Program-made: the position numbers and the translations under genes
In this document: positions 6,232 through 13,054 of the stretch, piece by piece
Layout: the number at the start of each line of letters is the position of its first letter
How positions within the stretch are numbered: the first letter of the stretch is position 1
The notes under the pieces: generated by a model
Told to the model about the DNA's origin: nothing
Seen by the model: only the letters and a program-made list of their open reading frames with translations
Database searches by the model: none
NCBI GenBank assembly: GCA_026390285.1
Contig: JAPLGH010000114.1
Coordinates: forward strand, 1 to 19,164
Direction of reading: 5' to 3'
Length of the DNA: 19,164 nucleotides
DNA from: Caldisericota bacterium
Lineage (GTDB): Bacteria; Caldisericota; Caldisericia; Cryosericales; Cryosericaceae

Positions 6232-7413
6232 ATGATCTATCTTGACAACTTTCGCGGTACGATGGTTGCGCCTGAGGTTTGGGAGGCCATGCGTATTGCT
6301 GCCATTGACAAATACGCGGTACCGGCAGCGTTCACGCAATGTGGCACTGGCGCGGCAGAACTCATAGAGAGAGCGCAGAATCGGCTTGCAGCCGGTATTG
6401 GGGCATCGCAGAACGAGGTCGTGTTTACGGGGAGTGCTACTGAGGCTATTAACATAGCTCTGTTGGGCTCGACGCGGGCCCAGGCCATCGACAAACCAGA
6501 GATTGTGACCAGCGAGATCGAGTATCCAGCCACGCTTGCGGTGTACAAGGCGTTGGAGAAGGAAGGCTACACAGCTCACTACATCAAGGTCGACGGTGAG
6601 GGACGGTATGACCTGGATCAGCTTTCGTTTGTGCTGAACGAGCACACCGCGATGGTCAGCCTGATGGGCGTCAACCACATGATTGGGACGATCGAACCCT
6701 TGGCCAGGGCAGGGAATATCATTGCCGATGCTTCACAACGTGTTGGCCGCAAGATTCCATATCATGTGGATTTTGCCAGCGCACTGCAGACGCAGCGGCT
6801 GGATGTCGACACGGTGAAGGCCGATCTGGTGAGTTTTTCCAGCAACAAGATCCATGGTCCCAAGGGTGTCGGAGCTCTCTATGTTCGGAAGGGCACGAAA
6901 ATCCATCCTATCACCTTTGGCTCGGAGTCGTATTCTCCGCTTATGCCGGGTACACCCAACACCATGGGCATTGCAGGGTTCGACAAGGCGATCGAATTGC
7001 TATATGCCACCTTCGACCGTGATGTTGAGCACATGCGGAGCCTTGTCAACCGTCTCGCAACTGGCATCCAGGAGCACATTCCGCATATTCTGCTCAACGG
7101 TCCGGAAGGCGCGGAGAGAGCGGCGTCGCATTTGTGCTATAGCTTCCTGTTCATCGAGGGGGAAGCGATCATGATGTTCCTCGATATGGACGAGATTGTG
7201 GTCGATACGGGTTCGGCCTGTGCAGCCGCGACATTGAAACCGAACTACATTCTCATTGCGATCGGGCGCAATCACGAGCAGGCACATGGCTCCATCCGCT
7301 TCACGCTGTCTCGGTACAACACGGAGGCCGACATCGATACGGCTCTGGCAAAGCTGGTTCCGATTGTGGAACGCTTGCGCGCCCAGAGCACGATCAGGCC
7401 GCCTGCGCAATAG
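6232..7413 (+). CDS. Cysteine desulfurase-like class V aminotransferase (NifS/IscS family)
   Basis: This PLP enzyme has 393 aa and is predicted to take sulfur from cysteine for Fe-S cluster assembly. ATG 6232 follows AAAAGGAGG. Visible features are the substrate-side start MIYLDNFRGT, the PLP phosphate-loop region TGSATEAIN (66-74), Asp180 (HVD) for the PLP ring nitrogen, Lys206 in SFSSNKIHGPKG as the Schiff-base lysine, and GSAC at 327-330 with Cys330 as the persulfide cysteine. An IscU-like scaffold starts 10 nt after its stop. The family's His after Glu in the EH motif is Tyr here (SEIEYPAT), and the usual DAxQ is DFAS. Such changes also occur in other class V enzymes, so activity on another substrate is possible. 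Confidence 0.85.
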   Translation: MIYLDNFRGTMVAPEVWEAMRIAAIDKYAVPAAFTQCGTGAAELIERAQNRLAAGIGASQNEVVFTGSATEAINIALLGSTRAQAIDKPEIVTSEIEYPATLAVYKALEKEGYTAHYIKVDGEGRYDLDQLSFVLNEHTAMVSLMGVNHMIGTIEPLARAGNIIADASQRVGRKIPYHVDFASALQTQRLDVDTVKADLVSFSSNKIHGPKGVGALYVRKGTKIHPITFGSESYSPLMPGTPNTMGIAGFDKAIELLYATFDRDVEHMRSLVNRLATGIQEHIPHILLNGPEGAERAASHLCYSFLFIEGEAIMMFLDMDEIVVDTGSACAAATLKPNYILIAIGRNHEQAHGSIRFTLSRYNTEADIDTALAKLVPIVERLRAQSTIRPPAQ

Positions 7414-7423
7414 GGAGGTTACC

Positions 7424-8056
7424 ATGGCAATCAAGTACACTGCGAAAGTCATCGAACACTTCAAGAGCCCGCACAACATAGGCGTGATAGAGAACGCCGA
7501 TGCCTGTGCTACGGAAGGGTCGCCCGCATGTGGCGACGAGATCACGGTCTACCTCAAGATTGACAAGGCGACCGATCGCATCGAGGACGTGAAATTCCAG
7601 TCCTATGGCTGTGCCTCGAACATCGCTACAGGTTCCATCATCACCGACCTGGCCAAGGGCAAGACGATCGACGAGGCCGAGGCGATCACGTGGAAACAGG
7701 CTGCCGACGAGTTGGGGGGTCTGCCTCCTGTTAAGATGCACTGCTCGGTCCTCGCTGTCGACGGACTCCGGTCGGCTATTCGCAAATACAAGAAAGAAGT
7801 CAAGGGCATCGACTATGATTCCACGTTAGACGTCAAGACCGTGACCGAGGAGCTGAAGCACGTCCTGTGGCCACCGGTTGGGGTCGACATCATCACGCTC
7901 CAGATGGTCAAGTACATCGGCATTGACCAGGGTGCGGTCAGGGTTGAAGTCAGCATTGGCTCTGACGAGAAGTTCCTGGACCCGACGATTAGCGAGATCG
8001 TCGAGCACGTCGGCAAGATCCGGGGAGTCAAGTCGGTCAACGTCGAGAACGTGTGA
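7424..8056 (+). CDS. IscU-type Fe-S scaffold fused to a MIP18/DUF59-like domain
   Basis: The protein is 210 aa. ATG 7424 follows GGGAGGTT and begins the typical IscU start (YTAKVIEHFKSPHNIG). Residues 1-125 form the U-type scaffold, with ligands Cys36 and Asp38 (ACGD), Cys63 (YGCASN) and His106-Cys107 (MHCSVLA), so a complete cluster site. Residues 138-210 resemble the MIP18/SufT/DUF59 fold: LKHVLWPPVGVDIITLQMV, then a strand pair and LDPTISEIVEHVGKIRGVKSVNV. Instead of the TSPGCP loop it has GSDEKF and no Cys. A NifU C-terminal Nfu domain is the alternative, but the CxxC it needs is missing. The gene follows the desulfurase by 10 nt and is probably translated with it. The scaffold is secure; the nature of the second domain is likely but not certain. 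Confidence 0.85.
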   Translation: MAIKYTAKVIEHFKSPHNIGVIENADACATEGSPACGDEITVYLKIDKATDRIEDVKFQSYGCASNIATGSIITDLAKGKTIDEAEAITWKQAADELGGLPPVKMHCSVLAVDGLRSAIRKYKKEVKGIDYDSTLDVKTVTEELKHVLWPPVGVDIITLQMVKYIGIDQGAVRVEVSIGSDEKFLDPTISEIVEHVGKIRGVKSVNVENV

Positions 8057-8100
8057 ATGTCTTTCGCATCACAAAGGACTGAATTCGCTTGGAGGAAACA

Positions 8101-9129
8101 ATGATCGATCTTCGTTCTGATACTGTTACAAAGCCCACGCAGGCCATGCGCGACGCCATGGCGACGGCCGAGGTTGGCGATGACGTCTACCGCGAGGATC
8201 CCACGGTCGTCAGGCTCGAAGACCTGGGCGCAGGAATGTTGGGCAAGGAAGCTGGTCTGTTTGTCGTGTCTGGCACGATGGGTAATCAGGTTGCCATCAT
8301 GACGCACACTCAACGTGGGGATGAACTGATTACGGAGGCTGAGAGCCACATCTTCTACTATGAGGTTGGCGACATTGCGATGCTGTCGGGCGTACAGGCA
8401 CGGCAGGTTCCAGGCAAGCGGGGCGTGATGGACCCTGACGATGTCAAGCATGCAATCCGCGACTCCAGCAACATCCATTTTCCACGGACCTCCCTCATTG
8501 CTATCGAAAACACGCACAATCGGGGTGGAGGCAAGGTCTGGCCCATCGAGTATGTGCGTGAGATTGCGGCGACGGCGCATGAGCGCGGCATTGCCGTGCA
8601 TATGGATGGAGCCCGGATCTTCAACGCGTCGATCGCCTCTGGCATCGCACCGGATGTGTGGGCGTCCTACGCCGATTCTGTGATGTTCTGTCTTTCCAAA
8701 GGCTTGTGCGCTCCTGTGGGATCATTGCTCGTCGGATCAAGAGAGTACATTGAGCGGGCGCGCAAGAACCGCAAGCGCCTGGGAGGGGGTCTTCGGCAGG
8801 TCGGCATCCTGGCGGCTGCAGGTATTGTGGCGCTGGAGACGATGGTGGAAAGGCTGGCCGAGGATCACGCCAACGCGAAACTGCTCGCGAGAGAGCTGGC
8901 GGGTCTCGGGTACGGAACCGACCCGTCTGAAGCTGAAACCAACATGGCTATGGTCAACGTCGGTGCAAGTGGCCAGGATGCGCTGTCGTTCGTAGCAGCG
9001 GTCAAGGAAAAGGGCGTCCTGTGTAATGCTGTCACGCCGAGTACTGTCCGAATCGTCACGCACCACGACGTGACCACCGATCAGTGCCGCGAGACCGTCG
9101 AGATTTTCAGATCGTTGCTGCCCGCTTAG
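8101..9129 (+). CDS. ltaE: Low-specificity L-threonine aldolase
   Basis: This 342-aa PLP enzyme cleaves L-threonine or L-allo-threonine to glycine and acetaldehyde. ATG 8101 is chosen over TTG 8089 because TTGGAGGAAACA immediately before it is its ribosome-binding site. The N-terminus has the diagnostic MIDLRSDTVTKPT and GDDVYREDPTV. HMDGARIFNAS supplies the PLP-ring Asp, and FCLSKGLCAPVGS carries the Schiff-base Lys. KRLGGGLRQVGILAAAG completes the family signature. It lies 44 nt after the scaffold gene and 27 nt before the glutaredoxin gene. It is probably cotranscribed with both, although its metabolic link to Fe-S or thiol chemistry is not obvious. Glycine supply or threonine fermentation would suit an amino-acid fermenter. 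Confidence 0.93.
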   Translation: MIDLRSDTVTKPTQAMRDAMATAEVGDDVYREDPTVVRLEDLGAGMLGKEAGLFVVSGTMGNQVAIMTHTQRGDELITEAESHIFYYEVGDIAMLSGVQARQVPGKRGVMDPDDVKHAIRDSSNIHFPRTSLIAIENTHNRGGGKVWPIEYVREIAATAHERGIAVHMDGARIFNASIASGIAPDVWASYADSVMFCLSKGLCAPVGSLLVGSREYIERARKNRKRLGGGLRQVGILAAAGIVALETMVERLAEDHANAKLLARELAGLGYGTDPSEAETNMAMVNVGASGQDALSFVAAVKEKGVLCNAVTPSTVRIVTHHDVTTDQCRETVEIFRSLLPA

Positions 9130-9156
9130 GCATCTATTCGAGTCAAGGAGGAAACG

Positions 9157-9444
9157 ATGTTGGAACCCAAGCATGTTGAAGGTATACACAACAAGCATAA
9201 GGTCTTCCTCTACACGCTGACGACCTGCGGCTGGTGTCGCAAGACCAAAGCGCTGCTGCAGGAACTGGGCGTTGCGTATGACTACGTTGACGTCGACGAC
9301 CAGGAGGGCGGCAACAAGGAACTGGCCAAGCAGGAGGTCCTGAAATGGAATCCGGCGTGTTCGTTTCCGACCATTATTCTCGACGACAAGGAGTGTGTCG
9401 TAGGTTTCTCGGAAATCAGGATTCGGAAGCTCGCGGCTGAATGA
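9157..9444 (+). CDS. Glutaredoxin-like protein
   Basis: This is a 95-aa thioredoxin-fold protein with an AAGGAGG site before ATG 9157. KVFLYTLTTCGWCRKTKALL carries the redox pair Cys24-x2-Cys27 (CGWC) at the start of helix 1. ACSFPTIIL supplies the cis-Pro (Pro71). The sequence Cys-Gly-Trp-Cys is unlike the Cys-Pro-Tyr-Cys of glutathione-dependent glutaredoxins and nearer to the NrdH or thioredoxin-reduced type. It has an additional Cys68 and Cys80. It overlaps the next gene, a ferredoxin:thioredoxin reductase homologue, by 4 nt. That makes it the likely electron acceptor of that reductase (inference from coupling). Downstream targets could be ribonucleotide reductase or peroxide-removing enzymes; none lies in the window. 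Confidence 0.9.
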   Translation: MLEPKHVEGIHNKHKVFLYTLTTCGWCRKTKALLQELGVAYDYVDVDDQEGGNKELAKQEVLKWNPACSFPTIILDDKECVVGFSEIRIRKLAAE

Positions 9445-9941
9445 GCAGGATAGCGGACGAGCGTGTCGCTGAGGTCTGGGCAAGGCTTGTCCTGGAGGCA
9501 CAGGAGGCAGGATACTTTGTCAATCCTGACGACGCCTTTGCCAGGGATCTGGTCCGGGGCCTGCTGGAGAACGAGGCGCGCTACGGGTATCGCGCCTGTC
9601 CCTGCCGTCTGGCATCAGGGGAAAGAGGGCGAGATCTGGACCTTGTCTGTCCGTGTGACTACCGAGACGCCGACCTTGACGAGTACGGTACCTGCTACTG
9701 CGCGTTGTATGTCTCGCCTGAAATCAGTCGTGGTGAGAAAACCGCCACATCCATTCCGGACCGGCGTCGGGTTGGTGGACCGCCTGCGTCTGCGGAGGAG
9801 ATGGAGCGAGTGCATGTGGCCGGGCTCACGTTTCCGGTCTGGCGCTGCAAGGTCTGTGGGTACCTCTGTGCGAGGCCGCAGCCTCCGCTGGTTTGCCCGG
9901 TCTGCAAGGCCGGCAAGGAGCGCTTCGAGCGCTTCATGTAG
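9441..9941 (+). CDS. Ferredoxin:thioredoxin reductase catalytic chain fused to a rubredoxin domain
   Basis: The product is 166 aa and starts in the ATGA overlap with the glutaredoxin gene. Residues 1-100 are the FTR catalytic chain. Cys53 and Cys55 (CPCR), Cys70 and Cys72 (CPC) and Cys85 and Cys87 (CYC) are the six cysteines that make the [4Fe-4S] cluster and redox-active disulfide. CYC replaces the plant CHC. Residues 130-166 form a rubredoxin/rubrerythrin-type iron knuckle: Cys136-x2-Cys139 (WRCKVCG) and Cys152-x2-Cys155 (CPVC). This arrangement is that of the ferredoxin:disulfide reductases described in Methanosarcina and found in some bacteria. It would move one-electron equivalents from ferredoxin to a dithiol, here probably the partner glutaredoxin. 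It is last in the 6232-9941 run. Confidence 0.92.
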   Translation: MSRIADERVAEVWARLVLEAQEAGYFVNPDDAFARDLVRGLLENEARYGYRACPCRLASGERGRDLDLVCPCDYRDADLDEYGTCYCALYVSPEISRGEKTATSIPDRRRVGGPPASAEEMERVHVAGLTFPVWRCKVCGYLCARPQPPLVCPVCKAGKERFERFM

Positions 9942-10086
9942 CTTGACAATGTCATTGTGACTGAAAGCCGCCTTGTCCCGAGAAGGAACTGGGCGGCTTG
10001 TGGTATCCCTGACCACGGGGGATGTATACTCTCGTCGACCCACCATCTGCCGTCGGCAACAGGGAGCAGGCGTGGCACACGACAAT

Positions 10087-10115
10087 TTGACAAAACATGT
10101 TCGTTCTGATATAGT
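10087..10115 (+). promoter_or_regulatory. Strong sigma-70-type promoter for the ABC exporter operon
   Basis: TTGACA (10087-10092, 6/6 to consensus), exactly 17 nt, then TATAGT (10110-10115, 5/6). It is the best promoter match I found in the window. It predicts a start near 10122 and an untranslated leader of about 240 nt before ATG 10362. Such a long leader is compatible with attenuation control. Confidence 0.75.
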
Positions 10116-10171
10116 CTCGGCGTCGTGCCTTGAGGGCGCACATAGACATTCGTGCATATGGAGGTACCACA

Positions 10172-10201
10172 ATGGCGTACAACAGGATTTGCACCAACTG
10201 A
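10172..10201 (+). CDS. Possible 9-residue leader peptide (MAYNRICTN)
   Basis: ATG 10172 lies 7 nt after a perfect GGAGG (10160-10164) and is the first well-initiated start after the predicted transcription start. It encodes MAYNRICTN and stops at TGA 10199-10201. The stop overlaps another ATG (TGATG), which opens a 17-codon frame to 10254. Two hairpins follow before the exporter genes. Position and ribosome-binding site suggest a regulatory leader peptide, but the sequence gives no clear ligand or stalling motif. It could instead be the remnant of a small zinc-ribbon protein (ICTN resembles half a knuckle) or chance. Confidence 0.3.
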   Translation: MAYNRICTN

Positions 10202-10361
10202 TGACAGGGGTGCTGTTGATTGGACAAGCTGCAGCCAAGAGCTTGCCGCAGTAAACGCAGGACATTCAACTCCTCAATCACTGACTCTCACAGAGTCCAT
10301 CAGCAATCTCTCCTGTCATACAGTTCGCTTTTCCCCACACTCGTTCTGGAGGTAGCACTGT

Positions 10362-11369
10362 ATGCATACATCGATTCAAGTAGAGAATCTCACTCGTGTC
10401 TTCAACCGCAGGGGCACGGCTCCGTTCCATGCCTTGCGGGGCGTCAGCTTTGACGTGTCGCATGGCGAGATCTTCGGTCTTCTGGGCCCGAACGGAGCCG
10501 GCAAGACGACGACCATCAAGATCATGGCGACGTTGCTGCTCCCGACATCTGGGCGTGTTACTGTTGCTGGTTTCGATGTTGAGAGAGAATACGCTCGTGT
10601 ACGTCCGCTCATCTCCCTCATTTCCGGAGGCGAGACCTCAGGGTACGGCATTCTCACCGTCGAGGAGCAGCTCTGGATGTTTAGTCAGTTCTATGGCATG
10701 GAGACCCCTGTGGCGCGCGCCCGGATCGAGGAGTACCTGAGGGTCGTCGGAATGTGGGACAGCAGGCGTCAGCAGATGAACCGCCTGTCTACCGGCATGC
10801 GTCAGAAAGTCAATCTGGTGCGTGGCCTCGTCACCGACCCCAATGTGCTTTTCCTCGACGAGCCGACGCTTGGCGTCGACGTCGAGGCGAGTGTCGTCAT
10901 TCGCCGCATCGTGCGCGATTGGGTCCAGGAGAAGCCGGAACGTTCCGTCATTCTGACAACGCACTACATGGCAGAAGCCGATGAACTTTGTTCGCGTGTG
11001 GCCATCATCAACCATGGACTTATTCTTGCGAATGCAGCTCCATCACAGCTCAAGCAGGACCTTGACAGCAGAGCGCACTATGAAATCACGTTGGATCGGT
11101 TGGACGGGGAACAGCTTGATCGTATCACTGCAGTCATGGGAGAGGGAAACGATCTAGTCCTGGGTGCCGACAAGGTAACGAACAGCCCAATGCTGATGGC
11201 ACACCTCATGCACGAGAGTGACATCGCCCGTCTCATTACAGCACTGGCAGCACAGGGGGCAGCCCTTGAGTATATGCGCAAGCTCGAGCCTACCCTGGAA
11301 GACGCGTTTCTCAAGATGGTGGGCAGGAGGTTCGAAGATGAAGAAGAAACAGCTTCTCCTGTTTCTTAG
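10362..11369 (+). CDS. ABC-2 type exporter ATPase (DrrA/CcmA-like)
   Basis: This 335-aa ATP-binding subunit would power export by the two permeases that follow. ATG 10362 has GGAGGT 8 nt upstream. The ATPase core shows Walker A GPNGAGKTTT (42-51), signature LSTGMRQK (142-149), Walker B VLFLDEP (162-168) with D-loop GVD (171-173), and switch His201 (TTHYMAEADELC). Beyond residue 220 lies the extra C-terminal domain typical of drug and polysaccharide ABC-2 ATPases. The Q-loop is unusual: LISGGETSGYGILTVEEQL has no Gln at the expected site, a pattern that occurs in one ABC-2 subgroup. The 3' end overlaps the first permease by 32 nt. The substrate is unknown; drug, lipid or peptide export are all possible. 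Confidence 0.92.
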   Translation: MHTSIQVENLTRVFNRRGTAPFHALRGVSFDVSHGEIFGLLGPNGAGKTTTIKIMATLLLPTSGRVTVAGFDVEREYARVRPLISLISGGETSGYGILTVEEQLWMFSQFYGMETPVARARIEEYLRVVGMWDSRRQQMNRLSTGMRQKVNLVRGLVTDPNVLFLDEPTLGVDVEASVVIRRIVRDWVQEKPERSVILTTHYMAEADELCSRVAIINHGLILANAAPSQLKQDLDSRAHYEITLDRLDGEQLDRITAVMGEGNDLVLGADKVTNSPMLMAHLMHESDIARLITALAAQGAALEYMRKLEPTLEDAFLKMVGRRFEDEEETASPVS

Positions 11370-12156
11370 GACGCTCAACGCGCGCGCCTACGTGCGCATT
11401 TTTGGACAGATGCGCGAGGCGACCTGGGTCGTCGCAAGCGTCCTGGGCGGTTTCTTCACGATGACAACCTACATCTACCTCTACCGGACGCTTGGGACTG
11501 GTTCTGAGTTCAGCGGACTGGTAGTGTTGGGTGGGTTCATGACTCCCTTTTTCATGAACGTTCTGTGGGGTGTTGCGACGCAGTTGTACTGGGAGAAGGA
11601 AATGGGAAACCTGGAGCTGATGCTTGTGAGCCCCGCCCCGTTGTCTGCCTTCCTCGTCGGTCTGTCTGTCGGTGGCGCCATGCACACGATGCTCCGTTCT
11701 CTGGCGGTGCTGTTCTTTGGCATCGCTGTGTTCAAGGTGAAGTTCACGATTCTGCACCTGCCCTTGGCATTTCTCGTCTTCCTTGTGACCCTGTTTTCGA
11801 TGTATGGACTGGGCATCGTGTTCTCGTCGCTGTTTCTCTATCACGGGCGCGACGCATGGCGCACTGCCGACCTCGTTATGGAACCGACGAACGTTCTCTC
11901 GGGATCCTACTTTCCCGCCAGGTTCCTGGGAGTGGGCCTGGTCGGTATCGCGGCACTCATCCCGACCACCCTTGGGCTTGACGCATTAAGACAGCTTCTG
12001 GTCCCTTCGTTCACAGTGAAGGTGCTGGACTGGCGCTGGGAGTTGCTCATTCTCATCGGACTGGGGCTCGTGTTTGCATTCATCGCATCATGGGCATTGC
12101 GGTCTGTCGAGTACAAGGCCAGACGAGATGCGCGCCTGACACTTAGGTGGCAGTGA
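11338..12156 (+). CDS. ABC-2 type exporter permease 1
   Basis: This integral-membrane protein has 272 aa. ATG 11338 is chosen because AGGAGG (11325-11330) lies 7 nt upstream, inside the end of the ATPase gene, and MKKKQLLLFLRTLNARAYV is a typical cytoplasmic N-terminus. Longer in-frame starts from 11218 would overlap the ATPase by 150 nt. I count about six hydrophobic helices: near residues 29-50, 57-80, 104-128, 136-165, 194-222 and 235-258. The layout and the motif-poor sequence fit the ABC-2 (DrrB-like) family. It ends in TGATG, with permease 2 starting within the stop. The two permeases probably form a heterodimer with two copies of the ATPase. Confidence 0.85.
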   Translation: MKKKQLLLFLRTLNARAYVRIFGQMREATWVVASVLGGFFTMTTYIYLYRTLGTGSEFSGLVVLGGFMTPFFMNVLWGVATQLYWEKEMGNLELMLVSPAPLSAFLVGLSVGGAMHTMLRSLAVLFFGIAVFKVKFTILHLPLAFLVFLVTLFSMYGLGIVFSSLFLYHGRDAWRTADLVMEPTNVLSGSYFPARFLGVGLVGIAALIPTTLGLDALRQLLVPSFTVKVLDWRWELLILIGLGLVFAFIASWALRSVEYKARRDARLTLRWQ

Positions 12157-12968
12157 TGAAAGGGTTCCTTGCTTCCATGTATGTCGGTCTGCAGATTGAG
12201 AGCAATTGGACGAAGAAGTGGGTGTGGCTGCTCTACCTGGCAGCATATCCCGTCGGCAGTTTTCTCGCGGTCATCATCCTGTATGGAGTCTTCGGCCAGA
12301 AGACGGGACTGCTCCCATACGCACTCTACGGGACCATCTTCTACTACTCACTGAGCATGGTGTTCTTCGACATGGCGTTCAGTGTCCACGATGACCGAGA
12401 GCACTACCAGACGCTGAAGTACATCTTCCTGTCGAGCACTTCGTATCGGACATATCTGTGCGGTCGCGCGGCAACACGGTATCTTATCGCGCTTGCAGGG
12501 ATCGGCATCAATCTGTGCTGGCTCGTTCCTGTACTGCATCTGCCATTCCACCCCAGCTGGGCTTACCTTATGGCGGGCGCATTCCTCGGATACCTCGTGG
12601 CAGCCGGCCTGGGGTTGGCCATGGCTTCTGTGTTTCTCCTGACGATCAAATTGGACGTCGACGTTGTCGACGCACTTTTTGGGGGCTTGTTCGTGCTGAG
12701 TGGGGCATTGTTTCCTCCAACTGCTTTCCCAGCGGTGTTTGCAAGGATCGCTGAGTTCGTCCCCATGAGTCCGTTTATCGAACTCATGCGCCGGGCAATC
12801 TCAGGGAAGGTCCTTACGACTTTTCTCTCCGACATGTCAACAGTCCAGTTGCTGGGAAGAGTGGCCCTGTCGGCAGCGATCCTGTTTGCGCTCGGGTCGG
12901 TTCTGGTTTCTTTCGGCAGTCGCCAGGCTCAGCGAAAGGGCTACATCGACGTGACTACTGCATTCTAG
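12156..12968 (+). CDS. ABC-2 type exporter permease 2
   Basis: This 270-aa membrane protein starts at ATG 12156, which shares one base with the stop of permease 1 (TGATG), so translation is probably coupled. Its N-terminus (MKGFLASMYVGLQIESNWTKKWVW) is followed by about six hydrophobic helices. The conserved ABC-2 end region is visible as LSGALFPPTAFPAVFARIAEFVPMSPFIELMRRA, located near residues 185-220. That motif (gap before the last helix, with P and the PL-type loop) is typical of the family. It closes the three-gene exporter operon. A perfect 16-bp hairpin follows 22 nt later, and the next gene converges on it. Confidence 0.85.
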   Translation: MKGFLASMYVGLQIESNWTKKWVWLLYLAAYPVGSFLAVIILYGVFGQKTGLLPYALYGTIFYYSLSMVFFDMAFSVHDDREHYQTLKYIFLSSTSYRTYLCGRAATRYLIALAGIGINLCWLVPVLHLPFHPSWAYLMAGAFLGYLVAAGLGLAMASVFLLTIKLDVDVVDALFGGLFVLSGALFPPTAFPAVFARIAEFVPMSPFIELMRRAISGKVLTTFLSDMSTVQLLGRVALSAAILFALGSVLVSFGSRQAQRKGYIDVTTAF

Positions 12969-12990
12969 GATCGAAGAGAAGTTGGTGTCT

Positions 12991-13026
12991 CGCATCCGCC
13001 ATACCCGGAAGGGTATGGCGGATGCG
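12991..13026. terminator. Perfect 16-bp hairpin with GGAA loop between convergent genes
   Basis: Bases 12991-13006 and 13011-13026 are exact inverted repeats around a GGAA tetraloop. The hairpin lies 22 nt after the permease 2 stop and 28 nt before the stop of the converging amino-acid binding protein gene. Position and strength suggest a bidirectional terminator. T-runs are weak on both sides (CATTTGGTGCCTCTTTT downstream on plus), so it may also act as an mRNA 3'-end block. Confidence 0.7.
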
Positions 13027-13054
13027 CATTTGGTGCCTCTTTTCGGGTGAAGTT

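Larger units (their letters stand above)
9942..10361 (+). other. 420-nt intergenic region with promoter and structured leader
   Basis: No long gene is convincing here. The region starts with an inverted repeat AAGCCGCC (9965-9972) / GGCGGCTT (9992-9999), which may end the upstream operon. It then holds a consensus promoter (10087-10115). Past the predicted start near 10122 are a 9-codon frame with an excellent ribosome-binding site (10172-10201), hairpin CAAGCT/AGCTTG (10225-10230 with 10240-10245) and hairpin GACTCT/AGAGTC (10283-10288 with 10292-10297). The exporter ATPase gene follows after GGAGGT near 10350. Confidence 0.5.

Noticed and set aside
7813..9501. Two long minus-strand frames (262 and 254 codons)
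   Set aside because: They lie opposite the IscU fusion, threonine aldolase and glutaredoxin genes. No motifs or start signals.
10199..10204. TGA as selenocysteine after MAYNRICTN
   Set aside because: A second TGA follows directly in frame, and no downstream coding sequence or convincing SECIS was seen.
10152..10355. 67-codon frame before the exporter ATPase
   Set aside because: GTG start without RBS, composition unlike a folded protein. The GGAGG inside it better serves ATG 10172 in another frame.
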